From the NCBI RefSeq assembly GCF_963576545.1, contig NC_083648.1:11076739-11140738 (forward strand): a stretch of DNA of 64,000 nucleotides, written 5' to 3'. Position 1 is the first letter of the stretch, and every line of letters begins with the position of its first letter. The stretch is from Limanda limanda. Its lineage: Eukaryota > Chordata > Actinopteri > Pleuronectiformes > Pleuronectidae. Position numbers and translations under genes: made by a program. The notes below the pieces were generated by a model that saw nothing but the letters and a program-made list of their open reading frames with translations, made no database searches and was not told the origin of the DNA. This document shows positions 14,205 through 25,462 of the stretch, piece after piece.

Positions 14205-14521
14205 GCAGCTGAACGTCCCTCACCTCACCCTCCCCTTCCAAACATGACAGAGAACCTGTGGTAGCCATTAGTTGTGATAAAAACTCAAAAGGTGTTTAGT
14301 TTGTCCAGTCTGGCCTACTGTAGACAACATGGCGGCCTCAGGAGAGAGGACCCACTAACAATGTAAATTTAAAGTATTTAAATAAAAAAGGGACCATTCG
14401 AGGGTAAAGAAAACAACAATTAGTACAACTTAGATAAAACACAATAGTGAAATCATCACTAGGATTATTTCATATTTATAATAGATCCATTTCACCTAGA
14501 TTTTACACACCTGACCTTTAA
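14205..14521 (-). mobile_element. Short dispersed DNA repeat (MITE-like remnant) upstream of adgrl2
   Basis: Strings CTCACCTCACCCTCCCCTTC, AAACATGACAGAGAACCTGT, AACTCAAAAGGTGTTTAGTT and TTTTACACACCTGACCTTTA occur in the order I know from an abundant teleost repeat. Its end is at 14521; the other end is indistinct, though a TTAAAGTCCAG at 14099-14109 resembles an inverted terminal match. No coding capacity. Confidence 0.65.
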
Positions 14522-14532
14522 TATCAGGGCTG

Positions 14533-15164
14533 AAAGGGATAGTTCACCCAAAAATGAAAATTCACTCATTATCTACTCAGTTCTATGGCGATGGAGAGGT
14601 GAGTGAAGTGTTTGAGTCCAAAAACAACTATTGGAGTTTCAGGGGTAAACATCGTTGCAGCCAAATCAAATACAATTGAAGTAACTGGGGACTCATAAAT
14701 GCCTCCGTACTGCCCATGTGGTGTCGCCCAAGTGTCTGTAAGCCCTGATATTGAAATTTGACTGGAAACAGCATCATTTACACCATATCTTTTGCCTGCA
14801 CGTCCACTGATATCCTCCTCTGGAGCCGCGGTCATGTTCTCACGCCCACAATGCACACGAGCTCTCGCCCAAGGGCGTGTGCGTTAGCATCTCCATTCGG
14901 TAGCGGACACTCAGGCTTAAATCATGGTGAAAATGAAGCCGTTTTTTGATTCAAATTTGAATGTTGAGGCTTTCAGACACTTGGATGACACCACAGGACC
15001 AGTATAGGGTGGGAAGTAAGACGTGGTCCCCATTTACATCAACTGTATTGGATTCGGCTGCAACGCTGAAACCCCTAAAGCATTTAGAGGACTCAAACAC
15101 CTCCATCGGCCTAGTGGTGATCAGATACTGGGTGAATCTTCACTTTTGGGGTGAACCATCTCTG
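14533..15164. mobile_element. Fold-back (long-inverted-repeat) non-autonomous DNA element
   Basis: The left arm (about 14533-14770) begins GGGATAGTTCACCCAAAAAT. The right arm (about 14920-15164), read on the other strand, begins GAGATGGTTCACCCCAAAAG. The arms stay alignable inward: GATGGAGAGGTGAGTGAAGT versus GATGGAGGTGTTTGAGTC, TTTCAGGGGTAAACATCG versus TTTCAGCGTTGCAGCC, and CAAGTGTCTG in both. Each arm is therefore roughly 240 bp with a spacer of about 150 bp. No transposase is encoded. The terminal motif is one I know from high-copy fish elements. It ends only tens of bases before the CpG-rich promoter. Confidence 0.75.
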
Positions 15165-15189
15165 TACTGGGGAGCTGTCATAATTAGCA

Positions 15190-15715
15190 CCCAGAGGCTC
15201 CGGTCCGCGCTCTGCCGTGGATCCGCTCCGGGTTTTCCGGGCAGCTCCCCCAGCCAGCTGCTGCAGAGCAGGGGACCGGAGCTCCGCTTGTCCCCGCCTC
15301 GCAAGCCTCCAGTCCCGGCTGCAGCTCCGACTGACTGCACGGCGTGTGGAGGAGGAGCACCGGAGGGAACGACGTGTCTCCTTGAAGTGATCCCGTGGTT
15401 TTATCCAGTCTGCACAGGAGGAGGAGAAGGAGGAGGAGGCAGCGTTCGGTACTTTTGAACAGATCCACCTCGACATGGAGCTACCGGCCCGGGGTCGGAC
15501 GTGCCGGCTGGAAGGAGCTCAGATCCCCGCCACGGGAAACCCCGCCATCCGTGCGCAGTGAGCACCGCAGCCGAGCCCCAGACGTCTCCTAGTTTCTGGG
15601 GGCCTCTTGTAGAAGGAGGAGAGGACACCGGAGGAGGGGGTGGGGGGATCCTGGTGTTTGAATCTAAAATTCACACTGCGAGCCGGCATCCATATTTTTG
15701 GCACGGAGCACCGCG
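15190..15715 (+). promoter_or_regulatory. adgrl2: CpG-rich promoter and probable non-coding first exon of adgrl2
   Basis: Sequence composition changes sharply at about 15190, from AT-rich repeat DNA to a GC-rich stretch dense in CpG that ends at about 15715. The stretch ends with a textbook 5' splice site (GCG then GTAAGT, GT at 15716-15717). It lies on the gene's strand and 20.7 kb upstream of the exon carrying the start codon, which itself begins at an acceptor and so needs an upstream leader exon. The transcription start is not resolvable by eye, and no TATA box is evident, as is usual for CpG-island promoters. A 28-codon uORF with a fair Kozak context (G at -3, G at +4) runs 15475-15561. 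The first-exon assignment is inference from composition, donor and position. Confidence 0.6.
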
Positions 15716-16441
15716 GTAAGTAGTCCTTTAAAAAAAAGCGGATGTTTTGAGTGTTTTTCCAGAGATGCTGGCTTCTTACCTCTCTGCGGGAATCGATCCC
15801 ATTTATTTACACTCCCGAGGTAGGATGAGGCAGAATGTCAGGGACCGGGCCCACGGACTCCTCCAGCAGTTTGAAACTGTTGCGAAGGAAATCGATACAC
15901 AGCCCCTGTGTGTAGTGTGTAATGTTATTTCTGAGTCGTGTAGCCTGCAGACTTTTAATTAACACGAAGTTGCGTCGGCCACAAAAGATCACCCCCCAAT
16001 GTAGATTTGAGTTAATCTGCCCTTGATGCAATTTAAATTGAAAGCCTTTGGATTTTTGCATTTTCTTCCACAAGGCAAATTTAGTCGCTATTCTCCAGAT
16101 TGTCAGATGTTTGAAAAAAGGACTCAATTGTGGGATTATGATTTATTGAAGTTGTGCAGCTCCTGGATGTGAATTTCAAGCCTGTGAAAACCAAACGGGA
16201 CTTGATTTGTGTAGCGATGATTCCACGATGATGATGATGATCAGCGTGATAACATCGGGGCGATGAAATCAAGAACTCACACAAACATCTCTCCACCACC
16301 CAGCCCAGGACACCAGGAGCCGAGGAGGAGCTGCACGTCACTTGCTGTCTCCATTTAGTTCTCCATTTTGCGGGCTATAAAATAAGATCATTTCACAGAG
16401 CATGTATAATTCACAGACCTGAGCCAGCCATGTGAGATGAT

Positions 16442-16444
<3 letters not shown>

Positions 16445-16535
<91 letters not shown>
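16445..16535. repeat. (CA)n microsatellite, 91 bp
   Basis: Uninterrupted AC dinucleotides, about 45 units, 0.7 kb inside the first intron. Confidence 0.98.
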
Positions 16536-16540
<5 letters not shown>

Positions 16541-17212
16541 TTACAGGCTGAGGGAGCCATATCTCACTCTCACATTAGGCTTTTAGAAATAGGGCCACAT
16601 ACACTTCAGCTAAAAAAATAAATAAAAAAATAAGAGGCCCAGGACAGCAGTCGGAAGGAAATATCAAGTTCAAATCACATTAGCACATAATCCATACTGT
16701 CAAAGCCAAGTCAGGACAGTGCTGCAACATTATATAAGTCATATACTGACAAGTTTGGAGACTGAGAGCATCTTGGACATGTCCTTATATAACAGCCCTT
16801 CACACAGGGAGGTACAGGCGATGGCTTCCCATAGTTTTTTGGTCATGAAAGCAAACGTGCACCATTGTAATGACAGAAAACTGCAGCATTATATAAGGCG
16901 TAATATGCAGGTCGTGACAAATTTGTCTCGCTGCCATATTTCTCCAACAGCGGCGCGCACAAGTTTCTGTGTCAGGAGACAGAAGGACCAAAGAGTGCTC
17001 CTCGGCTAGGGATGCTGGTGAAATGTGTGTTGTTTTTTTGTTGTTGAAATCCTGACATACCCATCAGTGGTTCCCGAGGAGGAAAGGTCACTTCCTCCCC
17101 TGCCTGCACTTTGTAATGGGATGTTTTTTTGGGGGGCTGAATTTAGAAAAACCTGCATTTCAGCTCAGGCAGCTTCTCGACACAAATGCTGGGACGGTTG
17201 GATGGTAGGAAT

Positions 17213-17343
17213 TCAAAGAGAGAGAGGGAAAGAGGGAGGGGTGGAAGGAGGAGGGGAGGGGGTCGCAAATGTTCTGTTGCCTCCCACCCCTCTCCCTCCA
17301 TCTCTCTCTCTCTCTCTCTCTACCTCCGCTCCATCTCTCTCTC
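17213..17343. repeat. Purine tract followed by (CT)n pyrimidine tract
   Basis: A GA/GGA-rich block (17213-17262) is followed after a short spacer by CT repeats (17281-17343), so the two halves are partly complementary and could pair. Spurious long open frames on both strands arise from it. Confidence 0.8.
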
Positions 17344-18693
17344 GCCCGCAACCCCCCAGAAGTGCTGGTTTGGTCCATTTGTCTGCGTTGTCTTGTAGAG
17401 GAAGTGCCATCACAGCTCACATTGCGCAAATGGTTTCAATGCGTGCGAGTGTGAATTCTAGCAGGTTTTTGAAACTGCCAATTTCCATATCAAAGTGTCT
17501 GCATTTCAATAGGGGAGAACTTGAGCTACCAGCCCCCTTCCTCTCAGCAGTTTTGTTCTGATGGGGAGCTGCTGCTGCTGGTGCTGGTGGAGGAGGCTAG
17601 TCAAAGTATTGCTGGACACTGCAGTTAACAGTGTGTGTGTGTCTGTGTGTTTGTGTGTGTGTGTGAAGCAAGTGTTTGTGTTGGAAGCAGATTCAGTGTG
17701 GATGGGGAGAATTTGTTGGCCATAATCTAACACCAGAAGCTGTGTGTTTAGTGGAAATGATGTTGGACGCCACTCAGACGTGGTCATGTTAAAAAAGATT
17801 TCTCGTCCGTTTAAAACATTCCCCCCCCCCAAACAGTTTTTTCCCGGGTTGAGCATAAAACATCAACCACGCTCTGCCTGCATCTCTCTAGCGTCTGTGC
17901 TGAGGAAAAAGAAAAAGCATAAATAAGTTGCTGAATTAAAAAAAATTAAAAAAAAAATCTGTTTACACATTTTGACTTGGTAATTTTGACCGCATGCAGC
18001 ACTCCTCATCTGAAATGCTTAAAAAATAATTTGTTTTTCGAGCTGTTTGCCCCCCGCAAAAAAAATGAAATGCCTCAATTCCACATTCAGTGAGTGGATT
18101 ATGTAAAGACGCAGAGGATTCGAGTCCCGTTGAGAGACACCGACTACCTACTGGTGTCTGATTGTTTTTTCTGTCGCAGAGATAATATTTATTTCCCATT
18201 TTGTGCAGCTGTTGTTTGTCAGAGGAAGAATGCGACAAGACGCTGTTTATGTTGATGGATCTTTTTTTTAGGTCTTCTTCTTCCTGTGATGCTTGGCCCT
18301 AATGTTCCTTGCAATCTTTAGTTTGGTCGAAAAATAATACTTGCACACATTTCTAATGAGCACAAGGAGAAACAAAAAAAGAGAAGCACTTTTTTTATGT
18401 GTTTTATGCCCATGTTCGTGCCCTCACTTTGAAAATAGGAGCAGGATAGGTTAATAGTGAAAGAAAGTGCAGTGTGTGAGATGTTATTACACAGAGACAG
18501 GGAATGTAAATGCCAATGGGGGTGCAGTAGGGGTCGGTGGCCCCTTCATGGTCATCCCGCTCCTGGGTAATAACACCAGCCAACTGCTCCCCAACCTGCC
18601 AGAGACGCCAGCTCGCTCCTTCCTCTCTTTCTCTACCTTTGTTCCGTCAAAATAACATCACGAAACTTAGGGAAAGAAGGTGGGAGAGCAGGG

Positions 18694-18744
18694 AGGAGAG
18701 AGAGAGAGAGAGATAGAGGGAGAGAGAGAGAGAGGGAGAGAGAA
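18694..18744. repeat. (GA)n-rich purine tract
   Basis: AGAG repeats with GGG interruptions, about 50 bp. A degenerate GGAT tract follows at about 18871-18900. Confidence 0.9.
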
Positions 18745-19286
18745 AAAACACAGGACCTCACCTGCCATCTTCACTCACGACGGGCGGATTTGACAGCTGT
18801 CTTGTTCAATTCCTCTGACACGCTCGCTGTGAAAAAGTTGGACAAACAAATGGACAGAAGGAAGGGGGGGTGGATGGAGGGACGGAGGGATGGATGGATG
18901 ACTAATGGTACACGGGGCATTTCTGATTGGGTTTGGTCTTAGCGGAGAAATACTCTTTACATCTGTTAGAGATATTCCGATGTTAAGTGCATTTTCAGAT
19001 GAATGGCGCGATTCTTCTCCTTTTTTCTTTCTTCCTCCCGTTGTGCTGACCTGACATCAGTCGACGGTTTCCTGTGTTTCTCACAACGCCTTCTGACACA
19101 AGCCCAGGTAGCCCGGGCATACTTTGTATGAGTAGGAGGGGAGAGCAGGGGTGATTTTAAAATGGAAAGAAAAAAGCAACCCCAAAAAAAAAAGAAGCAA
19201 GTGCAGTAAGTTTGTGGAGTCAAGGAAAAGTGCAGAGTGGAGTGGAGAGCATGCTGTGGTGTGCTGAGGCGAGCCTGGTTGTTCAG

Positions 19287-19397
19287 ATTATTAAAAGGCT
19301 GCTGAAGAGGAGAGGTACATGCATTCTGCTCGGCTGAGGTCACTATCCGAGGAGGAATTGGCATCGGAGGCTCCTGCCAGGATGAGTTTCCTCCTGG
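19287..19397 (+). other. Possible alternative 5' exon of adgrl2 (weak)
   Basis: A perfect GTAAGT donor at 19398-19403 follows a CpG-containing stretch with a short reading frame (ATG at 19382, MSFLL, then a split codon in phase 1). A weak acceptor-like TTCAG ends at 19286. Phase 1 would match the lectin exon, but the short peptide is not a signal sequence, so a non-coding role would be more likely. Only the donor is convincing. Confidence 0.15.
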
Positions 19398-22286
19398 GTA
19401 AGTGCTGCTACAAAATGGTCTAGAGTCTGGAAAGGAGTATCTTATTCGGAGGGGCTGACACCAAACCTGACATTTCCCACTGAAGCTGAGGAGAGGCCTC
19501 CACCAAACAGACTCTGAAAGGAAGCTGCTCTCTTGTCGTTGTCATTCGGCCCCGTTAACCAGAGAAAGAAGAGGGAAAAGCAGGAAAAAGAGCCAGGAGA
19601 GGAGTGGATATAAAAAAAGGAAAAAGGGGCATTTTGTGTATTTAACAAAGTACTTTGGAGCGAGTATCTCATTTAACTCCAAGAAAACCCATCGTAGCTA
19701 TTTTGTGGCCTCGCCTCAAAAAGAAAGAGACAGATGACTGAAACGAATGATTATGCGTTCGGGTAGTTAACCCGATGGATGGATATACGGTCTCGCTCCT
19801 TTTCACTGAGAAAAAACATCTGAGGGAGGAAAAAAAAAAAAATCCCCTCCCATACCACCACCTTCTGTGTTTAAAATGACAGTTAACTTTCCCCCACTGG
19901 TTTAAAATGGATGTTTAATGATCAACAGAGACTGGGAGCTCTGGTCCAGCACTCACGCTGGCTGTGTACTCGCTCGCCGCCGAGCCTTCGCTGAGAAAAG
20001 CTACCGACGGTGTTGTTAAAGGACGCTTTGCTCAAAGGGAGGCTGGTTTCTTGAGTGATGGATCATCAGAGGTCTCTTTGGGGTGTGTGTTAACCCTTTG
20101 GTGCGTGCAGATCTCTCCCGGTTGGGGAGCCGTCGGCGGCGTGTGATGGATGTGTCCCGGGTCTTTAGGCTCCATATATCAGAAGATTAGCACTGACCTG
20201 TGAGCTGTCTGGGCCGCCCTCGCAGCTTCTCCTCCAACACTGGCCGACATTAGCATATGAGGACACTGCTCCGTCTCGGGGGGATTCGGGAGATAGTGTG
20301 CTTTATTTGGTTCTGTCACAGTCCAGGTCAGAGGAAGTGTGCAGATTAAAGGCTGACGGCTTTGTGTTGGTATTAGGTGTATCGGACAGGTCATCAGTCT
20401 TCAGCTTGGAAATGCTTCTCTCCTCTTCAAACTCCTAAATAGTATCATATAATTATCCCACAAATGGAGGCCGGGGCCATGCTTCGCTGCGGAGAAACCG
20501 ATCCCTGTCCTCATGAATCACATAAAAATGTAAATCACTTTTTCTGATTTCATGTAACGTCGTTATTTTTCATTTTGCACCGCATAGAGGGAAATGGGAA
20601 CAGGTACTCACTGACACCCATTTCCAAATAAGTAATGTACAGGGTGTCCGCATGTGACAGGCAGCTTGAACTCTGAGAGCTTCCACATGAGAAACTAGTT
20701 ACTTAGTGCATTGAAAGGCTAAATTAAATAAATATTTATATATATTTTTAAGTACATTTACTTACCTCGGTTTTGCTGCAAGTTCTTTTAAATGATCATA
20801 ACAGCCCTCCACATTTAGTTCTCCTCTCTTGCAGTGCTCTCTTTCTGTCCAACATTTAAATGTCACCTCCCACGGCATCGCTGGCATTTTGTTGTTGTTG
20901 TTGTTGTTGTCGTCGTTGTCGTGTCTTCACTTAAAGAAAGAAATACTTTAAAAGCCAATCTTCAGGGAGCTGCACTAGCTGGAACCTGTAACCTGCCAGT
21001 TATTTGAGTGCCTCGTCTAATGGCTTTTTCTTGATGCCTACTTGGTGTTACTCGGTGTCTTGTGATGAAGTCAATGTGTTTTCAAGGTGAGGAGATATTG
21101 TCAGAGCCCTTGAACGTTCCCCGGGCTTTGATTGGCAGGCGTTGTCACAGAAGATGAGAAGCGGTGGGAGTCGCGCGGCAAAGAGAATCTATTACCTAGG
21201 CTGGCGAGGCACGCTTTCAAAATGTGTCAGTGCAGTCAGCCATCTTGCTCTCTCCCTGCGTCTGTGGAACAGTCCCTCCTCGACGCAATGAGGGAGCAGC
21301 TTTCAACTCTCATTTCTGCGGCTGCCATAAGTAACTGTTACTGATATTTTATGCTTTGGGTTCATGCTATGACGAATTATCGTGTACAACCCAAAACATT
21401 TAAGCGTTCATCAGTGGTGGTGTGTAATCTGTTTCATGATTGCTGGCACTCGGCGATTAGACAAAACCACAGAAATGACATCCTGGCAAAAAAAGGCAGA
21501 AATTATGAGATATAGAAAGTCAGCTGAGCCCTTTCTTGTGGAGTTTTGCTGATTTCCCCCCATTGCAGGGGCCTTATTAATATACACACACACACACTGA
21601 GAGAGAGAGAGAGTGACTGCAGAGCCTGTGAGATGCAGCGAGAGAAGGACGGTTGTTGTTGATCAGCCAAGCAAATCAGATCGTGATATTTGAAGAGTGC
21701 AGTTGTGATTGCTAATCACTTCACTGCTGAGTTTTAATTAGGAGGCCCATAAGCATTCTGTCATTTCTCAGCAGAGCATAATCAGAAATCAGAGGTACTT
21801 AAGAGAACAACTAATTCCTTTTCGTAGTAGTTAAGGTCCACAAAAACAAGCACAGGTTTTCCTTTGTATTGTTAGATGCCGAACGCTTTATAAATGTACT
21901 ATATAACGTTGATAAATGTATTTCATGTGAGCCCAGTGCATTTTGCACATTATCTAAAATAATATCCTGGTCTTATTAGGGGATTTAAAAGCATTATTTG
22001 TGAGCACAGCAGTCACGCTCGGACACATTTTGTGCTTATTGCTGCAGAAAAAGCCCCAATTCAATCTCAAACTGTTTTCCTGGAGATGTGCTATAGATTG
22101 GACTGAGCTTATTTTCAATGGGCAGGTTTCTGTCCTGTGCTCCTAAGACCTTTGTTGGGACATTTTAATTACAGCAGAGCTGGGTGTAATTGATCCAGGC
22201 TTAGAGGGATTTCACTGTCAATGAGAATGAGCCTGGGCGTTAATACAGCCAAGCAAACGCTTCCACCTCTGTGTGCTGCACAGTCG

Positions 22287-22403
<117 letters not shown>

Positions 22404-23441
22404 TGGAGTGCAGATGTGTCTTCTCATTGACTATCACTTGTTTCAGAGAGGAGTCTGTCTTTCATGTGCACTGGTGAAATCATCCTTGCAGACGAGTCTC
22501 CCTCTGCCTCCACTTAAACATATCCGTTGCCACCTGGAGTGGAGCACTTTCTTACTGGTTCTATATTGTCACCCACAAACTTTAAATTTTCATAAGGCCG
22601 TTAGATAATGCTTCCCGATGAGGGTGAATTATTGATGGTCTTGTTTGTATGAGTGGGACGGGGCAGGCTTTTAACTCTCTGAGCTGGTGGTTCTCTTATC
22701 CGGTAACTAAGGGACACGGCACAAACACCCAAAGGAATGATGTACTGGAGGAGAAGGAAAAAAGGAGGCAGGGGGCTGAAAATAAAATAAAAGAAGCATG
22801 CATCCTCTACACCAGTGTTAGGTTTAGCCACAACACAAGGGGAAGTTGGCAGCAGAGAAAAGCAAAGCATCCACAGAAGCCTTTTCTGTGTTTTGAAGCC
22901 CTGAGAAGTGCAGTGGTGGTTGTGTATTTGTTGTATGAGTACACACGGTGCTCTGGCTTGGACTTTTTTTTTTTATATGAATATATTTTGTAGAAACAAA
23001 TGTTTCAAGTCAGGTACTTTTAATAAAACCAGATGTGATGTGAGGTGAAGCTGTCGGGTGAAGGAACAGAATAAGTTATTTTGCCGGAGTTTGAGCAAAC
23101 AATTAAACTTTGTCGCCAATAGAACTGAAATGATTGGTTGAGTAATTGATGAGACAATTGAAAGGAAATGAACCTGGAACTGTTCTGACAATCAATTTAT
23201 TGTCTCTATTCTCTGGTTTGTGGATTGATGTATTTGATTTATTTTTTTATGCCTTAATCTGAACATCTGAGTTTTGGACTGTTGGTCAGACTAATAAAAC
23301 AATCGGTAGATTTAATGATTAGGTAAATGTTAAAATAACAGACTGCTCTACAGTTAGCCGGATGAGTAATGCACAGCACTCATAGTCAGATTTTCTTTTT
23401 TGAAAACCTAAAACAGTTTTCTCAGATATATGAAGCCTCTG

Positions 23442-24082
23442 CAGTGCCGGATCTAGGATTTTTCTAAATGGGGGGCCACAGTTTACACACAGGGGCCAAT
23501 TATACAAACCAGCATTCATGCACCATCCCTGATTCAGTGAGGTGCATATTTAAGCCATTTCTTGTTTGAATATATTTTGAATGTTTGAATATATTTTCAA
23601 AATTTTTCAAGCACATTGTGTCAAAAAAACTTCGAAAATGTAAATTCTTAACAAATTGTCATGTTTAGTGCCCCCCCCTGACCCAGCCGCGGATTCTGCC
23701 CCTATTCTTGGCCAAAGGCAGGGGTGGTCTATAGGGGTGGCACGTGGGGGACACTGCCCCTCCCTTAAATATGATCGGCTCCTGGGGGGCACAAGGGGGA
23801 GGCACCTGGCTGCTGTCAGTCTGACATTGTCTAACACATCACAGGGCTGTCGATAGCTGCGTGATTTGTGATGTGGAATCAGAGGAGGGACTCACCTCCC
23901 CACAGACCACACGTCGCTCTTCTTGCTATCAACACATTCAGTTATATAAATTTTGCAGTATATGGACATGGTATCTTGTCTGTAGCAATAATAGAAGTCG
24001 TGAAAGGCTGAAGACAACCCCTCACAGGCCCCCTGGTCCCCCTCCCGAGCCACCTCATTGTAAAAAACTAGACTCGCCCCTG
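23442..24082. mobile_element. Probable non-autonomous hAT-like DNA transposon (about 640 bp)
   Basis: The left end CAGTGCCGGATCTAGGATTT and the right end read on the other strand, CAGGGGCGAGTCTAGTTTTT, match over most of 16 bases and start with CAG, as in many hAT termini. G-rich/C-rich subterminal tracts occur on both sides. No transposase frame survives. I could not see a convincing 8-bp target duplication, so the class is tentative. Confidence 0.5.
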
Positions 24083-25413
24083 TTTCCTGGAGGAAGAAAC
24101 CACGCAGCCGCAAGCCCAATCTGTTTCTAAAGGGAGGACTGGAGGTTTGAGCTGCCCCTCTGACCCCGAATGACAAACTGTATCACACGCTGCAGACAGA
24201 GCGAGTGTCTGTGTCTCTGTCTGCTGCACACATAGCTGCATTTCATTAAAATCTCTCCCCTTAACTGCTAAATGTACACCCTGACAGCTGTCCTGATTCT
24301 TACAGCGGGCACTTTCATCATTGTTCCAATCCATTCTCTATGCGCTCGCATGGCCCTCCAGTTTGCATTACAATGGAGCGAGCAGAACCAGCTCATTGAA
24401 ATAAGGGTAAAGCGTATAATTTGGTGCGCCCAAATTGTCCTTTAGGCTTCATTTTAGGTTCCATTTGAACATTCATTTAGAGATGTGGACGCTGTTGGCT
24501 GAGATTCGCCGCATTTGATTGTGAGAACTGTTCCTCTTTGGCAAAATCTCACAGAATTGTTGTATTGATGGGAGGAAATCTGGCCAATTTTACCTCCTGA
24601 GATTGGACTTCATTTTCTGGGAAATTGTGTAGACGTTGGAGATATGTTGTGACATTATGTTGTAAGTTTTGATTATTCTGGCTTGTTACAGCTTGCGAAT
24701 AGTCTTTTTTTTTTTGAGACACAGGGCGGATGAGTGTGTCTGTTGTGAAAGAAGAAGACATGTCGGGCCCACCAGTGCAGTGGTCCATCTTTTAAAATGA
24801 AAACGAAGTGTTTTACAGCCGAATCATGGGTTGTAACTCTAAAATAATAACCCTGAGTCTGTGTCAGTGAGGACAGGAACAGAACAAAAAAAGTAATTAT
24901 GTGCAAAGGAACAAGAAAAACAAGTCCAGCCAGCTGCCATTTCCCACTGGAAATGCTGCAGATTGATGCCAGTGTTTTTTTTAATTTCCAGAGGAACAGA
25001 CAGAGTGGGTGGACAAATTAATAGAAACCGATACTCGGGGAAAAAAAGCACTTTGAATTGAAAACAAGCATGAAACCCATCCAGGCCTGCAGCCTGTGTG
25101 TGTGCATATTAAGTCCATGCCTTATTTCCAAATCACCACAGCCAAATGGTAAAACTCTCAATATGGCAAGGAGATGTTAGCTTGATATTTAACGCTGTGG
25201 AGAAATGCTGTATCTCTACAGAGGGATTTTTCTAATTAGAGCAATAATTCAGAATAATCAGCCTTTAATTAGTGTTGTTGGATTTGAACAGCATCAACAT
25301 TATTAAGCGTTTTAATCATGTTTTAGATAAATTGAATTATAAAACAATTTCAGTTGAAATAGTTGAAATAATCAGGCACTCTGGGGGTTTTACATGGAGA
25401 AAACACACTCACA

Positions 25414-25416
<3 letters not shown>

Positions 25417-25461
<45 letters not shown>
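25417..25461. repeat. (CA)n microsatellite, 45 bp
   Basis: Uninterrupted AC units after a degenerate CACACTCACACAAACAC lead-in. Confidence 0.97.

Positions 25462-25462
<1 letters not shown>

Noticed and set aside
14961..15458. A 165-codon frame across the fold-back element and promoter region
   Set aside because: It spans a transposon arm and the CpG-rich region, has no homologous motif, and overlaps equally long frames on the other strand, as expected in GC-rich DNA.
17025..17561. A 178-codon frame on the + strand
   Set aside because: It is built largely from GA and CT simple repeats and has no domain or splice support.
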